Notes: generated by a model from the sequence alone, not told the origin. A stretch of DNA of 64,000 bases from Olavius algarvensis associated proteobacterium Delta 3 (GCA_903231505.1 CAFBRK010000330.1:1-64000); one strand, 5' to 3'. Shown: positions 32,319-41,047, counted from the stretch's first letter. Program-made: numbers and translations.

Positions 32319-33350
32319 ATGTTGATCGTCATGGAACAACACGCCACCCAGGAGGAGATAGCGGCGGTTGTGGTGGCAATTGAAAATCGTGGGTACCAGG
32401 CACGCCCGATTCCGGGCGGGGAGCGGACATCCATCGGGGTCCTTCAGAACAAGGGGGCCGTCGACGCCTCCCTGTTTGCCGGACTGGCCGGGGTCAAGGA
32501 CGTCATTCCGGTCACCCGGCCCTATAAGCTGGTCAGCCGGGAGTTCCAGCCGGAGAACACGGTTATCCGAATCGGGGATGTGACCGTTGGAGACGGCACC
32601 CTGACCATCATCGCCGGTCCATGCGCCATAGAGAGTGACACCCAGGCCATGGCGATTGCACGTCACGTTCATAAGGCCGGTGCCTCGATGTTCCGGGGAG
32701 GGGCGTTCAAGCCGAGGACGTCTCCTTACTCCTTTCAGGGACTTGGAAAAGAGGGCCTGGACATCCTGGCCCGGGTTCGAGATGAAACCGGCATGCCGGT
32801 GGTGACCGAGGTGATGGATGAACGGAATTTCGATCTGGTTGAAGCGTATGCAGATATTATCCAGATCGGCACGCGCAATATGCAGAATTTCAGTCTCCTG
32901 AAGCGTGCCGGAAAAAGCGAAAAACCGGTGATGCTAAAAAGAGGCATGGCCGCTACCATCGACGAATGGCTCATGGCCGCCGAATATATTCTCGAGGGTG
33001 GAAACGGGCGGGTTATCCTGTGCGAGCGGGGTGTGCGCACGTTTGTTCATCACAGCCGTAACACCCTCGACCTGTCTGCCGTGCCGTATGTTCGCAAGGA
33101 GAGTCATTTGCCGATCATCATCGACCCGAGTCACGCGGCCGGTCGTCGTGACCAGGTTATCCCCTTGAGCCGGGCTTCCGTAGCCGTCGAAGCAGACGGG
33201 ATCATGGTGGAGGTACATCACCAACCGGATCTCGCCCTGAGCGACGGTGCCCAGTCTCTCTATCCGGAACAGTTCGAAGCCCTGTGCCGCGAGGTTCGGG
33301 GCATTCACAAATCACTGTTTTCAGGATCGGCGGTTGCCGCGGCCGGTTGA
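32319..33350 (+). CDS. aroF: 3-deoxy-7-phosphoheptulonate (DAHP) synthase, type I beta
   Basis: This enzyme condenses PEP and erythrose 4-phosphate to DAHP, the first committed step of the shikimate pathway. The 343-residue protein has an N-terminal ferredoxin-like regulatory domain (about 1-75, LIVMEQHATQEEIAAVVVAIE) as in Thermotoga DAHP synthase, which usually mediates feedback inhibition, and a KDPGal-type barrel with IIAGPCAIES, FRGGAFKPRTSPYSFQG, and IDPSHAAGRRD. ATG 32319 follows AAAGGAGGAG. It is controlled by the aromatic attenuator directly upstream and is followed 23 bases later by aroB, so both steps respond together. Confidence 0.96.
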   Translation: MLIVMEQHATQEEIAAVVVAIENRGYQARPIPGGERTSIGVLQNKGAVDASLFAGLAGVKDVIPVTRPYKLVSREFQPENTVIRIGDVTVGDGTLTIIAGPCAIESDTQAMAIARHVHKAGASMFRGGAFKPRTSPYSFQGLGKEGLDILARVRDETGMPVVTEVMDERNFDLVEAYADIIQIGTRNMQNFSLLKRAGKSEKPVMLKRGMAATIDEWLMAAEYILEGGNGRVILCERGVRTFVHHSRNTLDLSAVPYVRKESHLPIIIDPSHAAGRRDQVIPLSRASVAVEADGIMVEVHHQPDLALSDGAQSLYPEQFEALCREVRGIHKSLFSGSAVAAAG

Positions 33351-33373
33351 TCCCGACCTTCGAGGAATCTTTT

Positions 33374-34414
33374 ATGAAAGCCGAAAAATTTCACATACAC
33401 GGCACCACGGGTGAATCCACGATCATGATCGGAGAAAGCCTGGACCGCATCCATCAGTATGTCCCACCGGGAAACTGCCTTATCATTGCGGACGCCAATG
33501 TTTGCCTTCATCATCAACAGCGTTTTCCGGATGGGGATGTCATTTGTCTCGACGCCGGTGAAAAAACAAAAAGCCTCACGACCGTCGAGACGCTTTACAG
33601 GTGGTTTCTTGAGCACGCTGCGGATCGCTCCACTTTTGTTGTCGGCATCGGCGGTGGCGTGGTCTGTGACATCGCCGGATTCGCTGCGGCCACGTACATG
33701 CGGGGGCTACGATACGGGTTTGTGGCGACGACGTTGCTTGCCCAGGTGGATGCCAGTGTCGGCGGCAAAAACGGTGTCAATTTCCAGGGGTATAAAAACC
33801 TGGTGGGTGTCTTTCGTCAGCCCGGCTTTGTTCTTTGTGATCTGACGCTGCTCGAGACGCTGCCGGGGACGGAGCTGATCAGCGGCATGGGAGAGGTTGT
33901 CAAACACGCGTTGATTGCCGACGCCCCGCTGTTTGATTTTCTGGAACAAAACATCTCCGGCGCTCTGGGCCGGGACCTGAACGTGATCCAGCGGATGGTT
34001 ATCGATTCGGTGAGGATCAAGTCCCGGGTGGTGGCAGAGGACGAAACCGAAAAAGGCCTGCGCCGCATTCTCAACTTTGGACATACTGTGGGACACGCAC
34101 TTGAAAAGCTGACGCGGATTCAACACGGTGCTGCCGTCAGCGTTGGGATGGTGATGGCCTGTCGCATGTCCGCGCTCAAGGGATATCTGTCGCCCGACGA
34201 TGTCCGACAGGTCGAACAGCTGCTTCAGGGATTATCCTTGCCGATTTCGACCACGATGACACCGGAACACATTCTGGACGTCATCGAAAAAGATAAAAAA
34301 AGGGTCGACGATCGCATCCATTTTGTAATGCTGAAACGGATCGGGGAAGCCGTTGTCGAAGAGATACCGCTGGTCGACCTGAAGCCCATGCTTTCGGAGG
34401 TTATCGACGGATAA
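33374..34414 (+). CDS. aroB: 3-dehydroquinate synthase
   Basis: AroB converts DAHP to 3-dehydroquinate using NAD+ and a divalent metal. The 346-residue protein (ATG 33374 after GAGGAA) has the NAD-binding VVGIGGGVVCDIAGFAAATYMRG in two parts, the LLAQVDASVGGKNGVNF active-site loop, and metal ligands in GMGEVVKHALI, RILNFGHTVGHALE and the HGAAVSVGMVMA region. It is the second gene of the aroF-aroB unit. It acts in the cytoplasm. A short inverted repeat (GGTTATC/GATAACC) spans the stop codon but lacks a T run. Confidence 0.96.
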   Translation: MKAEKFHIHGTTGESTIMIGESLDRIHQYVPPGNCLIIADANVCLHHQQRFPDGDVICLDAGEKTKSLTTVETLYRWFLEHAADRSTFVVGIGGGVVCDIAGFAAATYMRGLRYGFVATTLLAQVDASVGGKNGVNFQGYKNLVGVFRQPGFVLCDLTLLETLPGTELISGMGEVVKHALIADAPLFDFLEQNISGALGRDLNVIQRMVIDSVRIKSRVVAEDETEKGLRRILNFGHTVGHALEKLTRIQHGAAVSVGMVMACRMSALKGYLSPDDVRQVEQLLQGLSLPISTTMTPEHILDVIEKDKKRVDDRIHFVMLKRIGEAVVEEIPLVDLKPMLSEVIDG

Positions 34415-34568
34415 CCGACTGACGGGATAAAATACCGCCTATCGACTTGCTCCGCCCCCCTTGGCCCGCGTCGAGACGTGTCTTAGATTTTTTGAGTGGC
34501 TGGTTGTGTGTCGGCCAGCCCTGACGTCATGCACGGAACATATTCAGGACAACCACTATAGCCGGTCA

Positions 34569-34662
34569 TATCGCAGTTGCCATAAATATGTTCCGATTGA
34601 GGTAGGATCCACACCCTGGACCTTGAGTCCGGTTTCGGAACGGAATTCCGAAAATCGCTATA
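34569..34662 (-). repeat. minimal inverted copy of the MITE-like element
   Basis: A 94-bp element in minus orientation. It begins TATCGCAGTTGCCATAAATA and ends GAATTCCGAAAATCGCTATA, so both terminal sequences of the larger copies are present. A separate right-end fragment with ACAACCACTATA ends just before it at 34560, giving a head-to-head pair. Together they form the promoter region of the gene at 34688. Confidence 0.7.
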
Positions 34663-34687
34663 ACTATGGAAACGGCGAAAGGACTGG

Positions 34688-35341
34688 ATGATGGCGTGTC
34701 CTCGGAGACGAAAACCAGACGCGACGCCGATACCCCGCGTGGTGGTTCTGGCTGTGACATTGTTTATGGCAGCCAGCTGTTTTGCCGACAGTGGTGGGGG
34801 CTTACGCCATGAGGTTCCGGATGGAAAATTGCTTATCGAACGGCCGCGCCCTGACTCCAAAGGTGGTCAGGCCTACCGCCTGATCTACACCGTGGACGTC
34901 CCCGTAGAGGTTTACTGGCGTTTCAAGACCGATTTTGACAACACGTTTGTGACAACCCATCGGTATATTACATCCCACCGTATGGTTCAGCGGACCGGTA
35001 AAGTGGTAATCACCGAAAACACATACCGCAACCATGGCGACATGGTGTTCCGCTGGCAGACCACGATCGATAACCATGCCCGCCGTCTCGAATATGTACT
35101 CCTGAATCCCCGGTCGGTGGAACACCGTTTTCATCGGGGAACCATAGAAGTGATGCCGATCGAAGGGCAAACACTGGTTGTCCAGACGGCCTACTTCAAT
35201 TTTTTTGGGGCATTTTTATGGGCAAACCTTCCGGTTCCCGGGGGAATGCGGTCTTCACTCAAGTATACGGCCCGGTGGGAGCGGGAAACCGTGCGTCGCC
35301 TCAGGGACCAGTACGCAACCAAGATATGTGGCCCGCCTTAA
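34688..35341 (+). CDS. secreted SRPBCC/START-like hypothetical protein
   Basis: The 217-residue protein has a signal peptide (VVVLAVTLFMAASCFA, possible lipobox-like C) and a mature part whose strand pattern resembles SRPBCC/polyketide-cyclase folds: VYWRFKTDFDNTFVTTHRYI, GKVVITENTYRNHGDMVFRWQTTI, ENRRLEYVLLNP-like strands and a C-terminal helix. That fold suggests a hydrophobic ligand in the periplasm. Two adjacent ATG codons (34688, 34691) could start it and no strong ribosome binding site is seen. Its upstream region is made of two mobile repeat pieces. No specific family is named. Confidence 0.6.
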   Translation: MMACPRRRKPDATPIPRVVVLAVTLFMAASCFADSGGGLRHEVPDGKLLIERPRPDSKGGQAYRLIYTVDVPVEVYWRFKTDFDNTFVTTHRYITSHRMVQRTGKVVITENTYRNHGDMVFRWQTTIDNHARRLEYVLLNPRSVEHRFHRGTIEVMPIEGQTLVVQTAYFNFFGAFLWANLPVPGGMRSSLKYTARWERETVRRLRDQYATKICGPP

Positions 35342-35486
35342 CGATTCCAGCGCGTGAACTACCAATATCCGTGTCCCCTGGAGCGGGCGCTTCGCAACGT
35401 TTCCGAGCGAGATCGTTTGGCCCGGCCAGCCGGGATTTATCAAGATTCCGTGCAATCGGATCGCCGGTGCCAGGTGCGACTGATGT

Positions 35487-35817
35487 TATCGCGATTGTCA
35501 GAATTCCGTTCCGATTGGTTTAGGGCCAAAATTTATCGCAGAGCCGCAAAGGTCGCAGAGGTGATGTTCCATCTTGCTTTTCGCTGACCCTTCGAGTGCC
35601 TCAGGGCGGGTAGGGCGAAAAGCAAAAACACCGTTTGACGGAAGATACGGATTCTTCATGCGTTTTTGAGGCAGCGGTTTTCCAGAATCCCCCTCTCAGG
35701 GATTCTGAAAAAAAAGAACCCTTCTCTGCGTACCCTGCGCCTTTGCGTTAGGGATGTTTTTAGTAAATTTGGTTCTCACCACGCTTCAAACGGAACATAT
35801 TTATGGCAACGGCTATA
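35487..35817 (+). repeat. long copy of the MITE-like element (331 bp)
   Basis: Begins TATCGCGATTGTCAGAATTC and ends ATTTATGGCAACGGCTATA. Inside are an inverted pair of CGCAGAGG-type words, a GCTTTTCGC/GCGAAAAGC hairpin and a CAGAATCCC/GGGATTCTG hairpin. It is colinear with 40077-40363, with compensating changes in the first stem. It fills most of the 514-bp gene-free gap 35342-35855. Confidence 0.8.
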
Positions 35818-35855
35818 TTTCTCGACTGTAAAAGAGGGGGGAAGGGAGGCTATGC

Positions 35856-36284
35856 TCAGAGGGAGAGAAATTCTACCTTTTCAGCGATTTCTTCAAATTT
35901 CGGATCCGAAAGTGAATCCCACGGGTGTCGGGGGTAGATGTGAACGATGGATTTAATATTCGGAGAAAAGACTTTCCCGGCCTGAAGCATGGGGTCTCTC
36001 ATGAGAAATCGAAAAGCCTCTCCGAAATCCAGATACAGGTCCAGGGGATCTCCATCCTCGAGAAGGTCTACCAGCAGTATATTTCGGACCATCCCACGTC
36101 CGCGCATCTGTTTTCGGCCACCCCGGCCCGTGTAGATGTCGATCACTGTGTCTTCCAGGAAGACCCCATGGTGCAGCGGACTGACCAGAAATGCTGTCGA
36201 CACCCCGTAGAGGCCCTTTTCAAAAGTTATCCAGTCGCTCACGAACTGTCCTCGATCTGATATTCCTTGACGCTTCCGTTCCAT
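35856..36284 (-). CDS. hypothetical protein
   Basis: The frame encodes about 142 residues from ATG 36284 (MERKRQGISDRGQFVSDW), with further ATG codons at 36317 and 36332. Visible features are LVSPLHHGVFLEDTVIDIYTGRGGRKQMRG, a mixed region typical of globular proteins, and a C-terminal IYPRHPWDSLSDPKFEEIAEKVEFLSL. The phrase LHPRHPWDSxxDPxFExIAxxV recurs in short uncharacterised proteins. No membrane span or signal peptide. No function is proposed. Start choice is uncertain because no ribosome binding site stands out. Confidence 0.6.
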   Translation of the reverse strand: MERKRQGISDRGQFVSDWITFEKGLYGVSTAFLVSPLHHGVFLEDTVIDIYTGRGGRKQMRGRGMVRNILLVDLLEDGDPLDLYLDFGEAFRFLMRDPMLQAGKVFSPNIKSIVHIYPRHPWDSLSDPKFEEIAEKVEFLSL

Positions 36285-36499
36285 TATGGGGCTTGTCAAG
36301 CGTTTGTTCCGCGCCATACGGGTCGGACCCAAATCCTTCTCCGCAATCTACCGACACATATTTTTGGCAACCTCCAGAGACGGCAGCAGATGCGTTCCAG
36401 GTGAAGGATCAACCCCCGGCTTCTCCTCGGAGAAGCCAATCGCGTGGCGCGCCGACCTGAACGGACACCTGTTGGCTCATACGCTCGTGCCCGGGGCGG

Positions 36500-37222
36500 C
36501 TATAAACGGATTCCCAATTCTTCCAGTTCCGCCTCGATGAGCACTTCCCATCCCTTGTTTGCCTTTGGATTGGCCGGGCTGGGATGGGTAATCCGGCCTG
36601 TCGTTATCGGCTCACCGTTCAAGGCAAGGCGGATCCGATTGGCGGAAAAGTTCCCGATGCCCACCACAAACGACGGTTTGAGGCTGTTTGCCAGACCCCG
36701 GATAGCCCTGTTGCAGGCCTCGAACAGCGGTTTACGTTCTGCGGCGGGCAGCTTGTCCGGCGTGCGATTCCTTCCGCCCGATTCGACGAACATCAGAGGG
36801 CAATAATTGGCCACGAAAAATCTGGAGAAAAAGACGTCCGGCGGGCCGAAGCGTTGCCGCGCCCAGCCCCAAAGACGCTTTCCACTGATTTCCCTTCTTC
36901 GGCAGTGGAGCCCTTCCACCGGTCGTTTGGGGTGGGTCGTCTCGGGTATCGAAATCCGGGCGTCAATCCCCATCCATTGCGTAACCGCTTCGATCTCCCC
37001 AAAGGGAACCCCGGTTTGGGTCATCCCCCAGGGGCCGGGATTCATGCCAACGAAAAGTACCTCCTTGGAGCCGGTTCCGAATCTACCGGCATATTGATCG
37101 TATCCGTTTCGGGCATACACCAGAGGATTGTAGACATGGACAACCGGCGGGCCGAATGTGAGCCCGCTTACATCAGATACAAGTCTGTCGATGATGGCGT
37201 TATGGGACAGCTGGGAAGGCAT
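36500..37222 (-). CDS. SMUG1-type uracil-DNA glycosylase
   Basis: The 240-residue protein matches single-strand-selective monofunctional uracil-DNA glycosylase. It removes uracil and oxidised pyrimidines from DNA to start base-excision repair. Motif 1 is GMNPGPWGMTQTGVPFGE (59-76, with the catalytic Asn N61) and motif 2 is HPSPANP (213-219). FVANYCPLMFVE near 136-147 forms the pyrimidine pocket. The length is normal for bacterial SMUG1. It starts at ATG 37222 and lies seven bases upstream of the PilZ gene's end, so the PilZ and SMUG1 genes probably form one unit. Confidence 0.92.
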   Translation of the reverse strand: MPSQLSHNAIIDRLVSDVSGLTFGPPVVHVYNPLVYARNGYDQYAGRFGTGSKEVLFVGMNPGPWGMTQTGVPFGEIEAVTQWMGIDARISIPETTHPKRPVEGLHCRRREISGKRLWGWARQRFGPPDVFFSRFFVANYCPLMFVESGGRNRTPDKLPAAERKPLFEACNRAIRGLANSLKPSFVVGIGNFSANRIRLALNGEPITTGRITHPSPANPKANKGWEVLIEAELEELGIRL

Positions 37223-37228
37223 GGCGGG

Positions 37229-37567
37229 TTATGCACTCTCGACCATGATATCTTCCATAAACCGCGAGACCGCGTCAAATTCATCGCTGCTCTTGAACAG
37301 GAACCGGATGCCGCAAACGATGGCGGCATCCGTTCGCGACATGTGAGTCACCACGCCACTGAGAGTCACCTCACCCCCCCGTGACGGCAGGCAGATCTTT
37401 TCAATCCGCTCTCCCAAATGGAAGGCTTTTTCCTCACCATTGACAAGCACGCCAACACCCTCGTTACTGATGTCATTGAGCTGAAAAATACGATTCTTGA
37501 TGACGACCTGGGTCGGCTTCAGATTGCACTCGCGGCAATAGGTTCTTCTGTCTTTTTCCTGGTTCAT
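37229..37567 (-). CDS. PilZ domain protein
   Basis: The 112-residue protein is a stand-alone PilZ-like domain: a short basic N-terminus (MNQEKDRRTYCRECNL) followed by the beta-barrel with VVIKNRIFQLNDISNEGVGVLV and GEVTLSGVVTHMSRTDAAIVCGIRF. The canonical c-di-GMP binding RxxxR...(D/N)xSxxG is partly present (DISNEG) but the RxxxR is replaced by a Cys-containing stretch, so c-di-GMP binding is uncertain. Likely cytoplasmic. Starts at ATG 37567, upstream of SMUG1 on the same strand. Confidence 0.82.
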   Translation of the reverse strand: MNQEKDRRTYCRECNLKPTQVVIKNRIFQLNDISNEGVGVLVNGEEKAFHLGERIEKICLPSRGGEVTLSGVVTHMSRTDAAIVCGIRFLFKSSDEFDAVSRFMEDIMVESA

Positions 37568-37839
37568 AACACCCCTCGCTCCGGTTTAGCGGCAGCACAT
37601 GGTATCATTGCACCCCGTCGCAACCGTTCTTTGATCGAAAAGGAGGTCGCGGTCTGACATTCATCCCGGTACCGACGGAATTTTCCGTGACGTCTGTTGC
37701 GGTGATTCCAGTGCCTGAATTCTATGAATGATATCATACATGTATAACAGCCATCGCCATGTGGCAAGCGGATATTTTTCTTTGTTATCTCCCGGCCATG
37801 GCGCTTGACTGTTGACCCGGCAAAGCTTATGTCTGACCT

Positions 37840-38640
37840 GTGGAAGATACAGACTACTATCAGGTACTCGGTGTCGACAGAGACGACGACCCGAAGTCTA
37901 TCAAGGACGCCTACCGTAAACTGGCCTTTGAATATCACCCGGATCGCAATACCGAAAATCCGAATGTTCTCGAGAAGATGAAGGCCATCAACGAGGCCTA
38001 TGCCGTGCTGTCGGACCCGGCCAAACGCCGTCGGTATGACAGCATCCGGCAGCAGTATGGCTCATCGGCATACAGCCGATTCCGGCAGAGCTACACGGAG
38101 CAGGATATTTTCTCGGGCTCTGATATTTTTCAGGTCTTCGAAGAGATGACCCGGGCTTTTGGTTTTAGAGGGTTCGATGACATTTTCAAGGAGTTTTATG
38201 GTGAGGGCTATCGCAGCTTCGAGTTCCGTCGGCCCGGCTATTATGCAAGGGGTTTTGTCTTCACCGGTGGTTCCGCTAAAAGGAAACCTCACGGGCAACC
38301 ACCGATCAATGGCCCGTTTGGCAAGATGTCAAAGTTCCTCTTGGAAAAAATAAGTGGAATCACCTTGCCGGAGACGGGTAAAGACATCCACGATACCATC
38401 CGTTTGTCGCCGGGGCACGCCGCCGAAGGCGGGCCCTATGCCTATTACCATCGCAAAAGGGATAAAAAGCTGATTGTCAACATACCGAAAGGGGTGCAAA
38501 GCGGTCAGCGTATTCGACTCTCGGGTCTCGGGGAAACGGGCAAGGGGGGAGCGGTCAATGGGGATCTTTATCTCCGGGTTCAGATCCAGCAGCCGATTCT
38601 GAGAAGCCTCAAAGACGGTATCGGCAAATTATTCCGGTAG
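37840..38640 (+). CDS. DnaJ/CbpA-like J-domain protein
   Basis: The 266-residue co-chaperone starts at GTG 37840 and has an N-terminal J domain (about 1-70) with the Hsp70-activating HPD at 33-35, an aromatic/Gly linker (FRGFDDIFKEFYGEGYRSFEFRRPGYYARGF), and one C-terminal DnaJ peptide-binding half (DIHDTIRLSPGHAAEGG ... IPKGVQSGQRIRLSGLGETGKGGAVNGDLYLRV). There is no zinc finger, so it belongs to the type II/III group. It probably delivers clients to DnaK. The gene is alone; an ATG eleven bases upstream is in another frame. Confidence 0.9.
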   Translation: MEDTDYYQVLGVDRDDDPKSIKDAYRKLAFEYHPDRNTENPNVLEKMKAINEAYAVLSDPAKRRRYDSIRQQYGSSAYSRFRQSYTEQDIFSGSDIFQVFEEMTRAFGFRGFDDIFKEFYGEGYRSFEFRRPGYYARGFVFTGGSAKRKPHGQPPINGPFGKMSKFLLEKISGITLPETGKDIHDTIRLSPGHAAEGGPYAYYHRKRDKKLIVNIPKGVQSGQRIRLSGLGETGKGGAVNGDLYLRVQIQQPILRSLKDGIGKLFR

Positions 38641-38695
38641 CGGATTGCGCAGGGATTGCCGATGTGCCGTCGACGCCCCGTCACCCATGGCCGGT

Positions 38696-38983
38696 CTATT
38701 GCATCGTATGATTGTCCCACGCCCGGCTCATCCGGTTGAAATAGTCCTCCAGCGAATCAAACACCAGGTATTGCTCGATTTGATCCCAGGCGATCGCTGT
38801 TGAAATTCCGGATGCCCAATCATTAGCGGTGGTTCCTTCGGCGAACGCACCCACAATGAATATCCGGCCGCCCTGGTTTTCAAAATGTGCGTTCTGGAGC
38901 ACGGCATTGTGCTCATCCGGCCGGTTCGACAAATAGATTAGAATGATCTTATCCGCAATATCGGGAAATTCCATATAATTCAT
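38696..38983 (-). CDS. small hypothetical protein
   Basis: A 95-residue protein starts at ATG 38983 (MNYMEFPDIADKIILIYLSN) after CAGGATGG and ends FNRMSRAWDNHTMQ. It has the alternating strand/helix look of a small alpha/beta fold (LYLSNRPDEHNAVLQNAHFENQGGRIFIVGAF). Homologues annotated as unknown exist with this FVVG.F.EGTTANDWASG-type motif. No membrane segment. An in-frame extension upstream has no ribosome binding site. Function unknown. Confidence 0.62.
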   Translation of the reverse strand: MNYMEFPDIADKIILIYLSNRPDEHNAVLQNAHFENQGGRIFIVGAFAEGTTANDWASGISTAIAWDQIEQYLVFDSLEDYFNRMSRAWDNHTMQ

Positions 38984-39332
38984 AATCCATCCTGAATGTT
39001 CGCTGACGGTTCGGAAAACGCTCCGGCCAATACGGTTTTTGGGCACAGGGGATTCGCGTCACATCATAACACCATGAAACCTTCAGGGGGTCAAGACGTG
39101 ACGACCTCAATGTCCGGATGATCCAATGGGGTTCCTCTCCCGTACAATCTGAGAAGAGATACCAAGGTTTACCTGCCTCCGGCATGGATTCAACGGGTTA
39201 CCTATCCTTCTGGTTGGAGTTCCTATGCATGTCACGTGACCCCTTGATTCCTCGGCTCCTTGACCCCCCTGTCATCGCACCGATAAAATGTTGCTCGAAT
39301 AAACCCCAGCGGATCAGGACATGATTCGAAAA
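38984..39332. other. gene-free region with short-word repeats
   Basis: No gene is seen. From about 39150 the sequence contains AAGGTTTACCTGCCTCCGGC and GATTCCTCGGCTCCTTGACC, weak relatives of the GC-rich palindrome family and of the CCTTGAATCC words at 10.7 and 52.2 kb. Confidence 0.4.
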
Positions 39333-40058
39333 TTATTGCAGACGAGACAGCAGTTCTTTCCAGCTCTTGACGGTTTCTCCGGACGCCGTCCGGCTGAAGG
39401 AAAACCGCCGTTCTGCCGTCGCTTTCGCGGCGTCTGAAAATTCCGGAGAGCCGACAGCAGCAGAAAGTCTCAGCCCTTTGTCGCTCATCCACCGGAAGGT
39501 CTCTCGGCCTCGGTACGGAATGACCACCGATGCCGGGTACCGGTTCGACCGGATAAATTGTCTGGCACCGTCAATCTCAAAGCGGCCCGCTAGATAAACC
39601 AGTCCATAGGTCTCTGTCAGCGACTCCAGGGCGTCCCGCGCACCCTCGGTATCCGTGTCGATAAACGACCTCCGGAGAGACACGACCTTAATCTCCAGAA
39701 GGATCAACGGCCTGTCCGGGGTTACCACCAGGACCGTTCCGGTCGCCCGTTCACCATCGGACTGAGCGGCTATCTCATGGATTCCCGGCGACGCGAATTC
39801 GGTTTTTAGAAAACCATAGCCATCGCCACCGGTAAGGATTCGCCCGAGAACCACGCCCTTTTTTTCGATACGGACCCGTTGCCCGCCGGCGGGAAACAAT
39901 CGGTCCTTGGTCAGCACCTTGATAAAGACAGGATGGTTCTGCACGGTGATCGTGTCAAACACGAAGACGTCGGCGCCGGCGACAGACCCCGGCATCGCAA
40001 GACAGAAAAGGGCTGCTGCGAACAGCCAGCGTATCGGCAATGTCCCTGAATGCGGCAT
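39333..40058 (-). CDS. secreted hypothetical protein
   Basis: The 241-residue product has a signal peptide (PIRWLFAAALFCLAMPGSVAGA) and a mature part beginning DVFVFDTITVQNHPVFIKVLTKDRLFPAGGQRVRI, which looks like an Ig-like or bacterial beta-sandwich domain, followed by an alpha/beta domain (DTEGARDALESLTETYGLVYLAG). ATG 40058 is preferred: a longer frame from 40109 would place 17 codons inside the adjacent mobile repeat (40077-40363), which probably also carries or disrupts the promoter. It likely works in the periplasm. No family is recognised. Confidence 0.65.
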   Translation of the reverse strand: MPHSGTLPIRWLFAAALFCLAMPGSVAGADVFVFDTITVQNHPVFIKVLTKDRLFPAGGQRVRIEKKGVVLGRILTGGDGYGFLKTEFASPGIHEIAAQSDGERATGTVLVVTPDRPLILLEIKVVSLRRSFIDTDTEGARDALESLTETYGLVYLAGRFEIDGARQFIRSNRYPASVVIPYRGRETFRWMSDKGLRLSAAVGSPEFSDAAKATAERRFSFSRTASGETVKSWKELLSRLQ

Positions 40059-40076
40059 TGTTGATGATCTCCGACT

Positions 40077-40363
40077 TATAGCGATTGTCAGAATTCCGTT
40101 CCGATTCATTTTACGATCAACGTATCAGCGCAAAGGCGCAGAGGTCGCAGAGTAGATTTTAATTTTGCATTTCGCTGAGAGGGCGAAATGCAAAATGATC
40201 GTCTGGCAAAATGTATGGAAATTCAATATGTTGCTGGGGCCCTTTCCCAGAATCCCCCTCTCAGGGATTCTGGGAAAAATACAGTCTCTTTGCGTCCTCT
40301 GCGACTCTGCGGTCATCATTTCCATATTTCTGCAAACGGAACATATTTATGGCAACGGCTATA
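40077..40363 (+). repeat. reference copy of the MITE-like element (287 bp)
   Basis: Begins TATAGCGATTGTCAGAATTC and ends ATTTATGGCAACGGCTATA; the ends form an imperfect terminal inverted repeat. Internal stems are TTTTGCATTTCGC/GCGAAATGCAAAA and CCCAGAATCCC/GGGATTCTGGG, plus inverted CGCAGAGGTCGCAGAG words. No ORF is present, so it is a non-autonomous element. Confidence 0.82.
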
Positions 40364-40375
40364 GATGCACGAGTG

Positions 40376-41047
40376 TTACGCCGGTTTCAGGAGAGACGTG
40401 TGACTTTTGAGCGATTTACCCAGGTGGCCGTTTCCATTGATGACGGTTTTTATTTTTTCTGTCAGCTTGACCCTCTCGATAATTGATGCCATGGCGCGAG
40501 TGCTCTTTTCAAGACGGGATCGGGTCGATGTCATTTCCAGAAACGTTTGTTTCTCATCCGCCGAAAATCCTTCGCAGCCTGCGATAAAAAAAGACAATCG
40601 CTCGAGATCGTCGACATCGATATACTCGATTTCAGCCCCATCGGTCAGCAGGCGGTTGAGCTCTTTGAGCAGCTGCAAACCCCGCCGGGCGGATGCTTTC
40701 ATGTCGGCATCGGCAGCCTCCGGTCGGTCTTCAACGTAGGTAATCGATGCCTGCAAGTAGGGTTTGTCTTCAAACAAGGCCTGGATAACGAACCGTTTTT
40801 CGCCCTGGGCCAGGATATCCATACGGCCGTCATCGTATCGCTGTATGAGTTGAATGATCCGTACGGTACACCCGACGTGTTGCAGTCGCCCCCCGCTGAA
40901 AAACACAATGCCGAACGGGCGGTCATGTTCCAGACATTCACCGATCATCAATTTATAGCGCTCTTCGAATATATGAAGCGGAACCGGCAGGCCCGGTAAT
41001 GCAACGATACCCAATGGGAACAAGGGAATGACGTGGTTCTCGGTCAT
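40376..41047 (-). CDS. Lon N-terminal substrate-binding domain protein
   Basis: The 223-residue protein consists of the Lon substrate-binding (LAN/PUA-like) domain without protease or ATPase parts. It opens HVIPLFPLGIVALPGLPVPLHIFEERYKLMI, read in pieces, and continues with PFGIVFFSGGR and GCTVRIIQLIQRYDDGRMDILAQGEKRFVI, then a helical C-terminus. Stand-alone LAN proteins may bind unfolded proteins or act as adaptors. ATG 41047 follows GGAGG; the frame continues upstream but without a start signal. Adjacent genes are unrelated. Confidence 0.88.
   Translation of the reverse strand: MTENHVIPLFPLGIVALPGLPVPLHIFEERYKLMIGECLEHDRPFGIVFFSGGRLQHVGCTVRIIQLIQRYDDGRMDILAQGEKRFVIQALFEDKPYLQASITYVEDRPEAADADMKASARRGLQLLKELNRLLTDGAEIEYIDVDDLERLSFFIAGCEGFSADEKQTFLEMTSTRSRLEKSTRAMASIIERVKLTEKIKTVINGNGHLGKSLKSHTSLLKPA

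Noticed and set aside
34390..34420. Terminator after aroB
   Set aside because: GGTTATC/GATAACC forms a hairpin across the stop codon but there is no T run.
37564..37938. A 124-codon minus-strand frame between PilZ and the DnaJ-like gene
   Set aside because: It overlaps the J domain start and shows no motif; the PilZ start and DnaJ start explain the region.
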